Shown one piece after another: positions 43,998 through 53,575 of a DNA stretch of 64,000 bases. The first letter of the stretch is position 1; every line of letters begins with the position of its first letter. The position numbers and the translations under genes were made by a program. The DNA is from Panacagrimonas sp052386745 (lineage in GTDB: Bacteria > Pseudomonadota > Gammaproteobacteria > Nevskiales > Nevskiaceae), in assembly GCA_052386745.1 (NCBI GenBank), contig JBQTJW010000001.1, positions 1 through 64,000 of the forward strand. The letters run 5' to 3'. The notes beneath the pieces are model-generated. The model made no database searches and had not been told where the DNA came from. It saw only the letters and a program-made list of their open reading frames with translations.

Positions 43998-44638
43998 GCG
44001 CCGCCGACAAGGCCAACCGGGAGCTGGCCCGGCTGGATGCGGAACGGGTCCGGCGCACCATCGATGTCGCGACCTTTCGCGCCGAGCGGCGTCGCGTCCT
44101 GCTGGACTACGAAGAGCGCCAGAGCGAGACCACGCCGAGCACCGCGGCAAGCCGAAACAGCAGCGCCGCGTCGGATTCGCGGGTGGCACGGCAGGCTGCT
44201 GCAGCGGTGAACGCCAATGGCTCCGCGAAACGGGGCACGGGCCTGATTCTCGCTTTCGGCGTCGTGATCGTGTTGGTGATCGCCGGTGCGATGTGGTCGC
44301 GAACGCCGAAGGGTGCGCCTCAAGGCCCCGTCGAGGCACAGGTGCAAGCAGCGACTGCCGATCTTCCGCAGGAGGCGGCGACGAAGCTGATCGACTCCGA
44401 TTGGAGCGCGTCCGACATCGACGAATTTCTCCGGCGCTGGAACCAGTTCTCGCCCCAGCTCATCCAGTCCACCACCGACGACTCCCGAATCTGGCTGCTG
44501 CGTGGCGAGACCGAAACCCGCCTCCGCAACGCGCGTGACGCCTTGTCCCTGGGGACCGCGGGTGAGGCGGAAAGTAGCGAGGCGAGCGAACGCATCCGTC
44601 AGCTGGAAGCCGTGCAGAAGGTCATCCGCGCGCCTTGA
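43994..44638 (+). CDS. Single-pass membrane protein of unknown family in the kinase-TssA cluster
   Basis: 214 residues from a TTG start at 43994 that overlaps the kinase stop (TTGA); no better start lies nearby. The cytoplasmic N-terminal part is charged and helix-prone (ANRELARLDAERVRRTIDVATFRAERRRVLLDY), then a Ser/Ala-rich linker, a membrane helix at about 83-101 (GLILAFGVVIVLVIAGAMW) and an external domain of about 110 residues containing DWSASDIDEFLRRWNQFSP and DDSRIWLLRGETETRLRNARDAL. No family recognised. Its position between the kinase and tssA suggests a partner of the kinase or of secretion-system assembly. Confidence 0.7.
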   Translation: MSAADKANRELARLDAERVRRTIDVATFRAERRRVLLDYEERQSETTPSTAASRNSSAASDSRVARQAAAAVNANGSAKRGTGLILAFGVVIVLVIAGAMWSRTPKGAPQGPVEAQVQAATADLPQEAATKLIDSDWSASDIDEFLRRWNQFSPQLIQSTTDDSRIWLLRGETETRLRNARDALSLGTAGEAESSEASERIRQLEAVQKVIRAP

Positions 44639-44692
44639 ATCAATCTGCGCCGCATTCCCCAGAGGCGGGAGCGCGGCAACCAGGAGATCGTC

Positions 44693-45733
44693 ATGCTGGA
44701 CCTCCAAGCCTTGCTGGCCCCCATCGACCCAGCCGATCCGGCCGGGCCGTTCCTCGAATACGACCCGGACTGGCAGGAACTCGAACGGCTGTCCCAGGGC
44801 AAGCCCGAGCAGCAGTTCGGCAGCACGATCATTCCCGCCGAAGAGCCCGACTGGCGTGACGTGTCGCAAAGGGCCGAAGCCCTGCTGCTGAGATCGAAAG
44901 ATGTGCGCGCCGCCTGCCTGCTGGCTCACGCCCAGGTGCACCTGTTCCACTTCGCGGGACTCGTGGCCGGCTTGCAACTGATTCACCAGATGATGGATCG
45001 CTATTGGGAGAGCGTTCATCCCCAGCTCGATTCGTCCGACGACGACGACCCCACCATGCGCATGAACGCCATGGCGTCGCTCAGTGACCCACAAGGCCTT
45101 CTCCGCAGCGCCCGCGCGGCGCGGCTGTTCCAGTCCCGCAAGCACGGTGAACTCAACATTCGCCAGATCGAGGTTGCCGCAGGAAAGCTCGCTGCGCGGG
45201 AGGGCGAAACCGTGCTCGCGCTGTCGCAGGTCGAACAGCAGATTGCCGCTGTCTGCGCCGACGATGCTGCGCTTCGCCCGCAGGTGGCCGACTGCCTCAA
45301 GTCCGCGCGCGAACTGGGGCGGCTGCTTGACGAAAAAGTGGGTTCCGACCGCTCCCCCGATCTCAAGCCGCTGATCGCAGCCCTGCTCACGGTTGAACAG
45401 ATCGTGGCCCGCTCGGCGGCGAGTACAGGACAGGGCGCCGATGCCACCGAATCAGGATCGGAGGAGGGAATGGCGTCGTCTATCGGCGGACCAGGCGTGA
45501 CGGGCGCGATGGCGGCGGCCAATGGCGTGATCCGGTCCCGCGCCGACGTCGTCACGCTGCTGGACCGGATCTGCGAATTTCTTGAACGCACCGAGCCCAC
45601 CAACCCGGCGCCCTTGCTGCTGCAACGTGCCAAGCGGCTCATGGGCATGAATTTCATGCAGCTGATGAACGAGCTGGCGCGGGACGGACTCGGGCAGGTC
45701 CGCACCATCACCGGGATTCCGGACGATGATTAA
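44693..45733 (+). CDS. tssA: Type VI secretion system protein TssA
   Basis: 346 residues. The ImpA N-terminal domain covers about 1-170: DPADPAGPFLEYDPDWQELER, then PDWRDVSQRAEALLLRSKDVR and HFAGLVAGLQL with MDRYWESVHPQLD. The C-terminal part ends in a helical segment (SRADVVTLLDRICEFLER) and NFMQLMNELARDGL, as in short TssA proteins of about 345 residues such as Pseudomonas TssA1. TssA primes and caps the contractile sheath and baseplate. AGGAG stands seven bases before the ATG. No other tss gene follows: the next gene is unrelated. Confidence 0.9.
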   Translation: MLDLQALLAPIDPADPAGPFLEYDPDWQELERLSQGKPEQQFGSTIIPAEEPDWRDVSQRAEALLLRSKDVRAACLLAHAQVHLFHFAGLVAGLQLIHQMMDRYWESVHPQLDSSDDDDPTMRMNAMASLSDPQGLLRSARAARLFQSRKHGELNIRQIEVAAGKLAAREGETVLALSQVEQQIAAVCADDAALRPQVADCLKSARELGRLLDEKVGSDRSPDLKPLIAALLTVEQIVARSAASTGQGADATESGSEEGMASSIGGPGVTGAMAAANGVIRSRADVVTLLDRICEFLERTEPTNPAPLLLQRAKRLMGMNFMQLMNELARDGLGQVRTITGIPDDD

Positions 45734-46013
45734 GGCCTGGGCCACGGTGGCCCTCGCCAGCGCTCGGGGTCGGTAGACGAGGGGTAGGAAATCTCGGCGC
45801 GCTGGCGATCGGGCATCAGGCTCGTCTCATGAAACGCGCCAACGTAACGACGGCCGCTGCCGGTAGTGTCCGTCCACCCGGCAGAACTGATACGCCGGTC
45901 CGTTCCATCGGCCCGGTTCTACCCCCGAGCCCTGGGTCGGGAAGGCGCCAGGCGGCAGAGCGGCAGCATGGGTCACCACCCTGCTTGTCCGGACGGGATT
46001 GTCGCAATCCCGC

Positions 46014-48104
46014 ATGCCCATGCCCGAATTGTCCTCCGCCGTCCATCGTTGCCGTCTTTCTCTGCGCAGCGACCCAGCGGGAATTGCTGCGCTGGCAATG
46101 CTCCTGGTCTCGATTGTCGGTTCCTCTGCTGCGTCGGCCGCGACCTACTACGTCGATGCCACAGGAGGGAACGACAGCAATCACGGACAGAGCGAGGCAG
46201 CGGCCTGGAAAAGCCTCGAGAAGGTGCGGGTGTCCAGCTTTCCTTCAGGGTCGACCATCTACCTCAAGCGCGGCGCGCGCTGGAACGAGTCGCTGGTGAT
46301 TCCCTCATCGGGTCTGACGATCGATGCATACGGAACAGGGGAGCTCCCGAAACTGGATAGTTCGGTACCGGTTGGGGGCTGGACCGTTCCATTCCTGGCA
46401 GGGGCCGGAATCTACGGGTCTTCGGCGATTTCGCTGGCGCCGATCGGCGTGGGTGCGCTGGGCAATCTCAGCGAGGACGGTGTGCTCATGCCGATGGCTG
46501 CCTGGACAGGCAGCGTCAGCGGATCCCTGGGGCCCGCACCCTACGGCAGCTACACCTACGATCATTCGGCGCGAAGGATCTACATCAAGGTTGCTGCGGA
46601 CCCCAACCAGTCGGGGAAGACGTACCTGGCCAGCACGCTCTTGTACGGGGTCCTGGCCAGCAAGGTGAGTGACGTCACCGTGCAGAATCTTCACCTGACG
46701 CGTTTCAGCATGAATGGTGTCGATTACAGCGATTGCCTCCGATGCTCGGTCAGGAATCTAACCATCACCGATGGCGGCGGAGCAGTCGTGGTACTGCCCA
46801 ATATCTATGCCGGCAACGGCGTCCAGTGGTCTGGCAGTTCGGCGTACGGCATTGCCGACCGAATCACCGTCCGCAACGTTTTCGACAGCGGCATCTCGCC
46901 GCAGACGTTTGCCGGCGGCAGTGTCATTCACGACATCCAGATCAGAAACTCGGACATTGATCGGGTCGGGTTCGCGGGCGTCGAGATTTCGCTGCTGAGC
47001 TTTGGGCAAGGCTCATCGATCTCGGCGATATCGGTCTCGGATAGCCGCATCACCAACACCGGGCATGGATGGGGCGGCAATCGCTATGGAGAGAATGCCC
47101 ATGGCATCCGCGTCGGGGATGACCCGGCGGCAGGATTGATTTCTGACGTCAGCGTTCAACGCACGTCCATCACCAATTCGGTGGGCAACGCGATCGATGT
47201 ATTCGGCGAGATTGGCACCCTGACTCTCGATCGTTTGCGCCTGACAGGCAACCAGATGGGCGTCTACGCGCGGGCACCGTTCGGACAGGGGCTGACGCTG
47301 AAAGTGGCCCTGACCGCTTCGATCATCGACAGCAACCGTGGCGATGGCTTTCTGTATCTGACGCCCAGCGGCCCGGGCTTCAGCCTGCTGCACAACACGT
47401 TCTTCAGGAACGGCTCCACCAACGTGCATGTCAGCGGCCAGTCTGGCGAGGCGCGGATCGAAAACAACGTCTTCGCGGGCGATTCCGCGATGACGCAGCT
47501 CAATGTGGACAATCTCACCAACAACAACAGCCGCATCCTTTACGGCGCGAAGGTTGACCACAATTGCTATAGCCCCTCGTCCACCATGATTTTCTATGGC
47601 AACGTGTTGCGGCCGACGCTCAAGTCTTTCCAGGACGCCACCGGCTTCGAATTGTCCGGGGTCCAGGGCATCATCGCCGCCTCGGGTGATGCGACCGGTC
47701 TGGGGCTGGCCAGTCCTGCCTCCGGGAATTTCGTGCTGAATGATGGGTCTCCCTGCCGTGGCAGCGGGTCTTCCATCACCGGCATCGAGCTTGACTACTT
47801 TGGTCAACCTTTCGCCCGTTCGCCTTCCATCGGCGCGGTGGAAGTGGCGACCGTTCCTGGAGGCGACGATTCCGGGGGAGGAGGCGAACCCCCGCCCCCG
47901 GATGACGGTGGTGGCGTCGTGCCGGATCCAGACGGAGGCGGTGATGGATCGACCGATACCCCACCCACCGACAACCAGACCGTGCCACCGGGCACGCCAC
48001 AAGATCCGGCTGCAGGATCATTCGGATGGTCGGCCCTGGTCGGGTTGGCGCTGGCGGCCCTGCTGCGTCGGCGGGTCCGGGCCGCAGAATCCGCCGAGCG
48101 GTAA
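46014..48104 (+). CDS. Exported right-handed parallel beta-helix protein with GlyGly-CTERM-like tail
   Basis: 696 residues from ATG 46014 (ATG 46020 or TTG 45999 also possible). A long signal sequence ends at SSAASAATYYVDATGGNDSN, where the mature protein starts with the YYVDATGGND motif of secreted beta-helix proteins. About 130-560 is made of irregular repeats typical of a right-handed beta-helix (pectate-lyase-like), with many short Asn-containing turns. A Gly/Pro/Asp-rich linker (about 610-660) leads to GSFGWSALVGLALAALLRRR, which resembles the GlyGly-CTERM sorting signal cut by rhombosortase. Carbohydrate binding or cleavage is possible; no catalytic motif is certain. Confidence 0.8.
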   Translation: MPMPELSSAVHRCRLSLRSDPAGIAALAMLLVSIVGSSAASAATYYVDATGGNDSNHGQSEAAAWKSLEKVRVSSFPSGSTIYLKRGARWNESLVIPSSGLTIDAYGTGELPKLDSSVPVGGWTVPFLAGAGIYGSSAISLAPIGVGALGNLSEDGVLMPMAAWTGSVSGSLGPAPYGSYTYDHSARRIYIKVAADPNQSGKTYLASTLLYGVLASKVSDVTVQNLHLTRFSMNGVDYSDCLRCSVRNLTITDGGGAVVVLPNIYAGNGVQWSGSSAYGIADRITVRNVFDSGISPQTFAGGSVIHDIQIRNSDIDRVGFAGVEISLLSFGQGSSISAISVSDSRITNTGHGWGGNRYGENAHGIRVGDDPAAGLISDVSVQRTSITNSVGNAIDVFGEIGTLTLDRLRLTGNQMGVYARAPFGQGLTLKVALTASIIDSNRGDGFLYLTPSGPGFSLLHNTFFRNGSTNVHVSGQSGEARIENNVFAGDSAMTQLNVDNLTNNNSRILYGAKVDHNCYSPSSTMIFYGNVLRPTLKSFQDATGFELSGVQGIIAASGDATGLGLASPASGNFVLNDGSPCRGSGSSITGIELDYFGQPFARSPSIGAVEVATVPGGDDSGGGGEPPPPDDGGGVVPDPDGGGDGSTDTPPTDNQTVPPGTPQDPAAGSFGWSALVGLALAALLRRRVRAAESAER

Positions 48105-48142
48105 TCAGCGCGACGGGCCCGTTGCTCGTTCCACGGTCACCG

Positions 48143-49750
48143 TCATTGCAGGTTGATGGCGCTGACGCGGCCATCGCCCGTGATCGCAGTGCCGGGGAGC
48201 AGGCGGGAAATGTAAAGGACGGCATTGGGCGAAATCGCAAGCTCGCCTGCGTGCGGAAATGACCATACCGACTGGTGCGTCAGCAGATCCACGGCGTGAA
48301 CCGCGGTGCAGGTACTCGCAAATATCAGATTCTCGACTGCCACCGGTGCTGCAAAGAAGCACGCTTCGTCGTCGGGCGGCGTCCAGAACCATTCGAGCAC
48401 GCCGGTCTCCACATTGCGTGCTTCCAGGCGCCCAGGGAATTCGCTGAACACGAACACCAGGCCGTGTGCGACGGCTGGCGCGCCCATGAACTGCCCGGCG
48501 ATCGACCACTTCACCGTACGCCCGGAAACGTCGAAACGGACCAGCGCCGAGCTGAGCAGAGTGACCACGTCGCCGCCATTTGCGAGCGGGATCGGCGCGC
48601 GGCCCGGGCCGGCGTATGGCGGTTCAGCATCGCTCGCGCCGGGGCCAGCAATGGTGAAATCGGGCTTTCCTTTTACTGGGTCGATAGCAACCAGATCGCG
48701 CCCAGCGATCCGGTAAAGCGCCGACCCATCGAAGGCCGGGTTCAGCAACGCGCCTGAAGCACCGTCGTAGAACCATTCCGGCGCACCACCACTCGTCTCG
48801 AACGCGACCGTTCCTCCCTCAAACCCTCCCTCGGTGACGAGCAATCCGCTGGCCGTGATGGGCGCAGCGTATCGCACGGACCCGGCGATGAAAGGGGTCT
48901 GGAACAGAACGCCGCCCGAGTTCCGGTCGAACGCCCACGCATGGGTGTCATTCAAGCCGGTGGTGGTGACAAACACCGAACTTCCGTCCGTCGCCGGGGG
49001 ATTGAGCGCGGCGCCACCTTGCAGTGCAAAGGCATGGCTCCAGTCGATTTCGCCCGTGTCTTCGCTGACCGCGTAGAGCGTATTCGTTCGCTCGGAGGTG
49101 AAGTACACCCGGTCATCGCCCGTCACGACGCCGGACGTGCGGTCATCGCCGGAGGGCTGGCCATAACCCGGCAGTCGCAGAACCCAGCGGCTGGAAAACC
49201 GGCTTGGTTCGAGCGTCACCGGGACGTATCCCCGGTGAGCCGCGCCGCCCTGGAAGCTGGACCACTCCGGCACCGAGTCGAGTCGCACGAGCGGCTTCCG
49301 ATCGACGGTGGGAACCACATCGAATGCGTACGCGAGCCGGGCGCCGGTGTACCGCCGCGTGCAGACCGCGTCGTTGCACAGGTCGATATGGATGTCGCCT
49401 TCGTGCCGGCCAGGCATCAATCCGGGGCTGGTCGTCACGATTGCCTGAAAGTCCCGCGCGCCCAGCAGCGAAATCGTTGCCGTCGAGATGGTGCCGCCCT
49501 GCGGGTCACGGATGACGATCGTGGCCGGGTTGTCCAGTTCCCCGGAAACCGAGCCTTCCACCAGGAAGGGCGTGGCATCACCCTGGTCGAACTCCAGCGC
49601 CACGGAACGGGCGTCCAGACGCAGATTGAGGGACCCGCCCCCATCGCCACCGCCCCCGGCGCAGCCCGCAATCAGGCTGAAGAAGCCCAACGCGGCGAAT
49701 AGCGCGATGGGATCACGAGGCAATCGGGAACGCTGGATCGAGGTATGCAC
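48143..49750 (-). CDS. PQQ-like beta-propeller lipoprotein
   Basis: 535 residues from a GTG at 49750, selected because it leads directly into a lipoprotein signal (LPRDPIALFAALGFFSLIAGC); a TTG closer to the signal is possible. After a Gly/Asp-rich spacer comes a beta-sandwich-like segment (about 30-130), then at least six propeller-like repeats with the pattern VYFTSERTNTLYAVSEDTGEIDW, of the PQQ/BamB type. No PQQ-binding catalytic residues are evident. It converges on the beta-helix gene with a gap of 38 bases and diverges from the amidohydrolase gene. Function unknown; probably a scaffold on the outer membrane or periplasmic face. Confidence 0.75.
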   Translation of the reverse strand: MHTSIQRSRLPRDPIALFAALGFFSLIAGCAGGGGDGGGSLNLRLDARSVALEFDQGDATPFLVEGSVSGELDNPATIVIRDPQGGTISTATISLLGARDFQAIVTTSPGLMPGRHEGDIHIDLCNDAVCTRRYTGARLAYAFDVVPTVDRKPLVRLDSVPEWSSFQGGAAHRGYVPVTLEPSRFSSRWVLRLPGYGQPSGDDRTSGVVTGDDRVYFTSERTNTLYAVSEDTGEIDWSHAFALQGGAALNPPATDGSSVFVTTTGLNDTHAWAFDRNSGGVLFQTPFIAGSVRYAAPITASGLLVTEGGFEGGTVAFETSGGAPEWFYDGASGALLNPAFDGSALYRIAGRDLVAIDPVKGKPDFTIAGPGASDAEPPYAGPGRAPIPLANGGDVVTLLSSALVRFDVSGRTVKWSIAGQFMGAPAVAHGLVFVFSEFPGRLEARNVETGVLEWFWTPPDDEACFFAAPVAVENLIFASTCTAVHAVDLLTHQSVWSFPHAGELAISPNAVLYISRLLPGTAITGDGRVSAINLQ

Positions 49751-49955
49751 GGAGCGCGGAGAGTTTCGGAGAACGGTGGCTCGAAACGGGCCGGCAAGGA
49801 TCGGGCCCACCCGATCCGGAATTTTATGTCCGCGTGCGTCCCGGCGGTGAAAGAGCGCAGCGGCCGACCGGGTGGCAGCGCTCGCCCCGGCTTGCGACCG
49901 CGCGCCCGGCGACGTATCAATGCCACGCCGCAAGTGGAACCACGGAGGAAAAGAG

Positions 49956-51857
49956 ATGGATGAATCCCGCGATCGCTGGGACGTGCTGATCCGGAATGCC
50001 TGGGTGTTCGACGGCACTGGGTCCGCCCCCCGCAGACTGGACGTGGCCGTGGCGGGCGAAACGGTCGCAGCAATCGGCGAGCGGCTGCCATCTCAGCTCG
50101 CCGGAAGCGTGATCGATGCCGAAGGCCTATGGCTGATGCCCGGCCTGCTCGACATCCACACGCATTTCGACCTGGAAGTGGAGATCGAGCCGCAGTTGCC
50201 CGAGGCGGTGCGGCACGGTTCGACCACGGTGCTGGTGGCCAACTGTTCACTGGGCCTTGCCTTCGGCAACCAGCGGCGTGACGGCACCGACCCGCTGGTG
50301 GACTGTTTCGCGCGCGTGGAAAACGTGCCCAAGGACGTGCTGCGCAAGGTCGCCGACGGCGCCATCTGGAACGATTCCGCGGCCTATCTCGACCACCTGC
50401 GGACCCAGGCGCTGGGGCCCAACATCGTGCCCATGATTCCGCATTCCATGCTGCGCATCGAGGCCATGGGCCTGGGCGATTCGGTGCAGCGCCAGCCCAG
50501 CGACGCCGAGCTGGAGACCATGGGCCGGCTGCTGGAGAAGGGACTGACCGAGGGCTATATCGGCTTCTCCACCGACGGCCTGCCGTTCCACTTCCTGGCC
50601 AACGCGCCGAACACGCAGAAGCAGATTCCCACGCAGTTCGCCTCGTTCCGGGAGCTGGAATTCCTGACCGGCATCGTGCGCCGCTGGGACCGCCTCTGGC
50701 AGACCACGCCGGCCAAGGACAGCCCGCGCACCGTGTTCCGCAACTTCCTGCTGACCTCGGCGCGCTATTACGGCAAGCCGCTCAAGGTGGCCGCGGTGGC
50801 CGCGCTGGATCTGCACATGAACCGCCTGATGGTGAAGGTGGCGCTGCTGATGACGCGCATCCTCAACTCGCGCTGGATCGGCGGGCGCTTTCGCCTGCAG
50901 GCGCTGGGCGCAAGCTTCCGGACCTGGAGCGACGGCATGATCACGCCGCTGGCCGAGGAAGTGCCGGTGCTGCGGCAGCTCAACGAGCTGGACCTGGAAG
51001 ACCGCGCCGGCCGCCAGGCGCTGATGAACGACGCCGGCTGGAGCGACGAATTCCGGCGCATGTGGCGCCACGGCAAGCAGGGCCTCAGCAAGGCGCGGCT
51101 GAAGCGCTGGCTGCGGATCGACGGAAACGTGTTCTCGCGCGAACTGCGCGACATGACCCTGGACGACGGCCCGGTGCCGGATTGGAACGGCTACACCCTG
51201 CAATGGGTGTTCGAGCGCGCGCTGGCCTGGCAGCACGGTGCGCGGACCGGTTCCAGCGAGGTGGAATCCGAGGTCTTCGCCGCCCTGCCCACGCCCTGCG
51301 ACGAGGCCGACTTCGTGCTGCACCTGCTGCGGCGCTTCGACACGCGCCTGCGCTGGTGGACGGTGACGGCCAACCGCAATCCCGCCCTGGTCAAGCGCCT
51401 GCTGTTCCACCCGCAGCTGTTGCCGGGGTTCAACGACAGCGGTGCCCACCTGACCAACATGGCGTTCTTCGACGGCAACCTGCGCTCCCTGAAGATGGCT
51501 CAGGAGGACGGCACCGCCACGGTCGCGAAGATGGTGCGGCGGCTCACGCGCGAGCCGGCCGAGTTCCTGGGCATCGACGCCGGCCGGCTGGAGCCGGGCG
51601 CGCAGGCGGACCTGGTGCTGATCGACCCGCAGCGCCTCCTGGCCTGGGACCCGGACAGCACCTACCGTTTCCTGTGGCGTGACTGCTACCAGCACCGCCA
51701 GCTGGTCAACCGGCCCGAGGGCGTGGTGTCGCTGGTCATCATCGGCGGCAAGGTGGCTTGGCGCGATGGAGCAGCCACGCCGGAACTGGGCCAGGAGCGC
51801 TTCGGGCGCCTGATGCTGGATGCGGCGCACGAGGCGCGGGCGCGGCAGGCGGCGTGA
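49956..51857 (+). CDS. N-acyl-D-amino-acid deacylase-type amidohydrolase
   Basis: 633 residues of the amidohydrolase superfamily, D-aminoacylase branch. The metal-binding D-I-H-T-H-F-D motif occurs at about residue 67, followed by GSTTVLVANCSLGL, GYIGFSTDG, the late GFNDSGAHLTNMAFFD with the catalytic Asp, and EPGAQADLVLIDP of the composite beta domain. A middle part (about 265-415) carries extra helices that are longer than in classic D-aminoacylase (about 480 residues). GGAGG stands eight bases before the ATG. Substrate probably an N-acylated D-amino acid or related cyclic amide. Confidence 0.88.
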   Translation: MDESRDRWDVLIRNAWVFDGTGSAPRRLDVAVAGETVAAIGERLPSQLAGSVIDAEGLWLMPGLLDIHTHFDLEVEIEPQLPEAVRHGSTTVLVANCSLGLAFGNQRRDGTDPLVDCFARVENVPKDVLRKVADGAIWNDSAAYLDHLRTQALGPNIVPMIPHSMLRIEAMGLGDSVQRQPSDAELETMGRLLEKGLTEGYIGFSTDGLPFHFLANAPNTQKQIPTQFASFRELEFLTGIVRRWDRLWQTTPAKDSPRTVFRNFLLTSARYYGKPLKVAAVAALDLHMNRLMVKVALLMTRILNSRWIGGRFRLQALGASFRTWSDGMITPLAEEVPVLRQLNELDLEDRAGRQALMNDAGWSDEFRRMWRHGKQGLSKARLKRWLRIDGNVFSRELRDMTLDDGPVPDWNGYTLQWVFERALAWQHGARTGSSEVESEVFAALPTPCDEADFVLHLLRRFDTRLRWWTVTANRNPALVKRLLFHPQLLPGFNDSGAHLTNMAFFDGNLRSLKMAQEDGTATVAKMVRRLTREPAEFLGIDAGRLEPGAQADLVLIDPQRLLAWDPDSTYRFLWRDCYQHRQLVNRPEGVVSLVIIGGKVAWRDGAATPELGQERFGRLMLDAAHEARARQAA

Positions 51858-51951
51858 TCGCAGAAACGTGATTCCAGGGGCGGCATTCCAGAGACGTCAT
51901 CCCCGAGACGGGCGAGCAGCAATTCGCACGATACAAGCGCCGGCAATCGAG

Positions 51952-51957
51952 TACACT
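51952..51957 (+). promoter_or_regulatory. Possible -10 box upstream of the DEAD-box helicase gene
   Basis: TACACT stands about 155 bases before the helicase ATG, which would leave a long 5' leader. The best -35 candidates nearby (ATACAA or TTCGCA) are badly spaced, so the call is weak. Confidence 0.25.
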
Positions 51958-52113
51958 GCGCGCCGTTTGATGCGGCGCTCCGGTTGCGCCCCTGCTGTTG
52001 AACCCTTCTTCCGCAGAACAAACCCGTTGGCGCCGTCCGGCGTCTGCCAATTACATCTGCCTGAACCGGGCCCGCGCTTCGCCGCGGTGTGGCGGCTTCA
52101 GGAGTTTCTGTCA

Positions 52114-53484
52114 ATGAGTTTTTCCGAGCTGGGCCTTGCGCCCGAGCTGTTGCGTGCCCTTGAGTCCGAGGGCTACGAAAACCCCACCCCCATCCAGGCC
52201 AAGTCCATCCCGCTGGTGCTGGCCGGCCGCGACCTGCTGGCCGCCGCGCAGACCGGCACCGGCAAGACCGCGGCGTTCACGCTGCCCATCCTGCAGAAGC
52301 TCAACGGCACCTCGCCGCGACCGCTGCCGCGCGTGCTGGTGCTGGTGCCCACGCGCGAACTGGCCGCCCAGGTCGGCGAATCGGTGCGCACCTACGGCCG
52401 CCACATGGCCGGCTTCAAGACCGCCATCATCTTCGGCGGCGTGGGCATGCACCCGCAGATCGACCAGTTCAAGCACGGCGTGGACATCGTGGTGGCCACC
52501 CCGGGCCGCCTGCTGGACCATCTCCAGCAGCGCACGGCCAACCTGTCCGGCATCGAGATCCTGGTGCTGGACGAGGCCGACCGCATGCTGGACATGGGCT
52601 TCATCCGCGACATCCGCCGCGTGCTGGCGGTGATCCCCAAGAAGCGCCAGAGCCTGCTGTTCTCCGCCACGTTCAACCCGGAAATCCGCGAGCTGGCCCA
52701 GGGCCTGCTGCACGACCCGGCGAGCGTGGACGTGGCGCCGCGCAACGCACCGGCCGAACTGGTCGCGCAGCGCGTGCACCCGGTGGAAAAGGCGCGCAAG
52801 GCTGCGCTGGTGGCGCACCTGGTCAATGCCGGCGACTGGCCCCAGGTGCTGGTGTTCACCCGCACCAAGCACGGCGCCAACCGGCTGGCCGACCAGCTGG
52901 CGCGCGAAGGCATCCAGACCGCGGCGATCCACGGCAACAAGTCGCAGGGCGCCCGCACCAAGGCGCTGGCCGACTTCAAGTCCGGCACCGTGCGCGTGCT
53001 GGTGGCCACCGACATCGCGGCGCGCGGCATCGACATCGACCAGCTGCCGCACGTCATCAACTTCGAGTTGCCCAACGTCCCCGAGGATTACGTGCACCGT
53101 ATCGGCCGGACCGGCCGCGCCGGCTGCGAGGGGGAGGCGATCTCCCTGGTCTCTGGCGACGAGCGCGAATACCTGCGCGACATCCAGAAGCTGCTGAAGC
53201 GCGAGATTCCGTCCTCGGTCATCGCCGGGTTCGAGCCGGGCTCGCAGCCCAGCGCAGCCGAACTCGCCAGCCGCGCCAAGCAGCCGCCGGATCGCCCGGA
53301 ACTGCCGCGCGGTGGCGCCCGCCGCCATGGCGGCGAGAGCCGTCCCGGGAACGGCGGGCGCAATCACTCGGCGCCGCGCCCCGGCAGCAAGCCGGCGGGC
53401 GGTGGGGCGCGTCACGCGCAGCCTGCGCGTAGCGGCAGTCCGCAGAACCGCAGCCAGCACGGTGGGCCCAGCCGGCCGCGCTGA
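52114..53484 (+). CDS. DEAD-box ATP-dependent RNA helicase, RhlE type
   Basis: 456 residues. All core motifs are present in order: Q motif (SFSELGLAPELLRALESEGY then TPIQ), AQTGTGKTAAF (I), PTRELAAQ (Ia), TPGRLLDHL (Ib), VLDEADRMLDMGF (II), SATF (III), VLVATDIAARGIDID (V) and HRIGRTGRAG (VI). The C-terminal 80 residues are rich in Arg, Gly, Ser and Pro, as in RhlE proteins. ATG at 52114 has AGGAG nine bases upstream. Such helicases remodel ribosome-assembly intermediates and decaying mRNA. An RRM protein gene follows after 91 bases on the same strand. Confidence 0.93.
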   Translation: MSFSELGLAPELLRALESEGYENPTPIQAKSIPLVLAGRDLLAAAQTGTGKTAAFTLPILQKLNGTSPRPLPRVLVLVPTRELAAQVGESVRTYGRHMAGFKTAIIFGGVGMHPQIDQFKHGVDIVVATPGRLLDHLQQRTANLSGIEILVLDEADRMLDMGFIRDIRRVLAVIPKKRQSLLFSATFNPEIRELAQGLLHDPASVDVAPRNAPAELVAQRVHPVEKARKAALVAHLVNAGDWPQVLVFTRTKHGANRLADQLAREGIQTAAIHGNKSQGARTKALADFKSGTVRVLVATDIAARGIDIDQLPHVINFELPNVPEDYVHRIGRTGRAGCEGEAISLVSGDEREYLRDIQKLLKREIPSSVIAGFEPGSQPSAAELASRAKQPPDRPELPRGGARRHGGESRPGNGGRNHSAPRPGSKPAGGGARHAQPARSGSPQNRSQHGGPSRPR

Positions 53485-53575
53485 CCCCTGAATTTTTCCG
53501 GGGACTCCGGCGCCGCCGCACCTTGTGCATCGCCGGACCATCCCCATCAACGAGCAACCCAGTAAGGAGATCGCC

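Noticed and set aside
45739..45753. GGGCC-ACGGT-GGCCC hairpin just after tssA
   Set aside because: A five-bp stem without a T tract is expected by chance at this GC content and is not enough for a terminator call.
49751..50017. An upstream extension of the beta-propeller lipoprotein to 50017
   Set aside because: The extra 89 residues are Arg/Ser-rich, overlap the start of the divergent amidohydrolase gene and would bury the lipoprotein signal.
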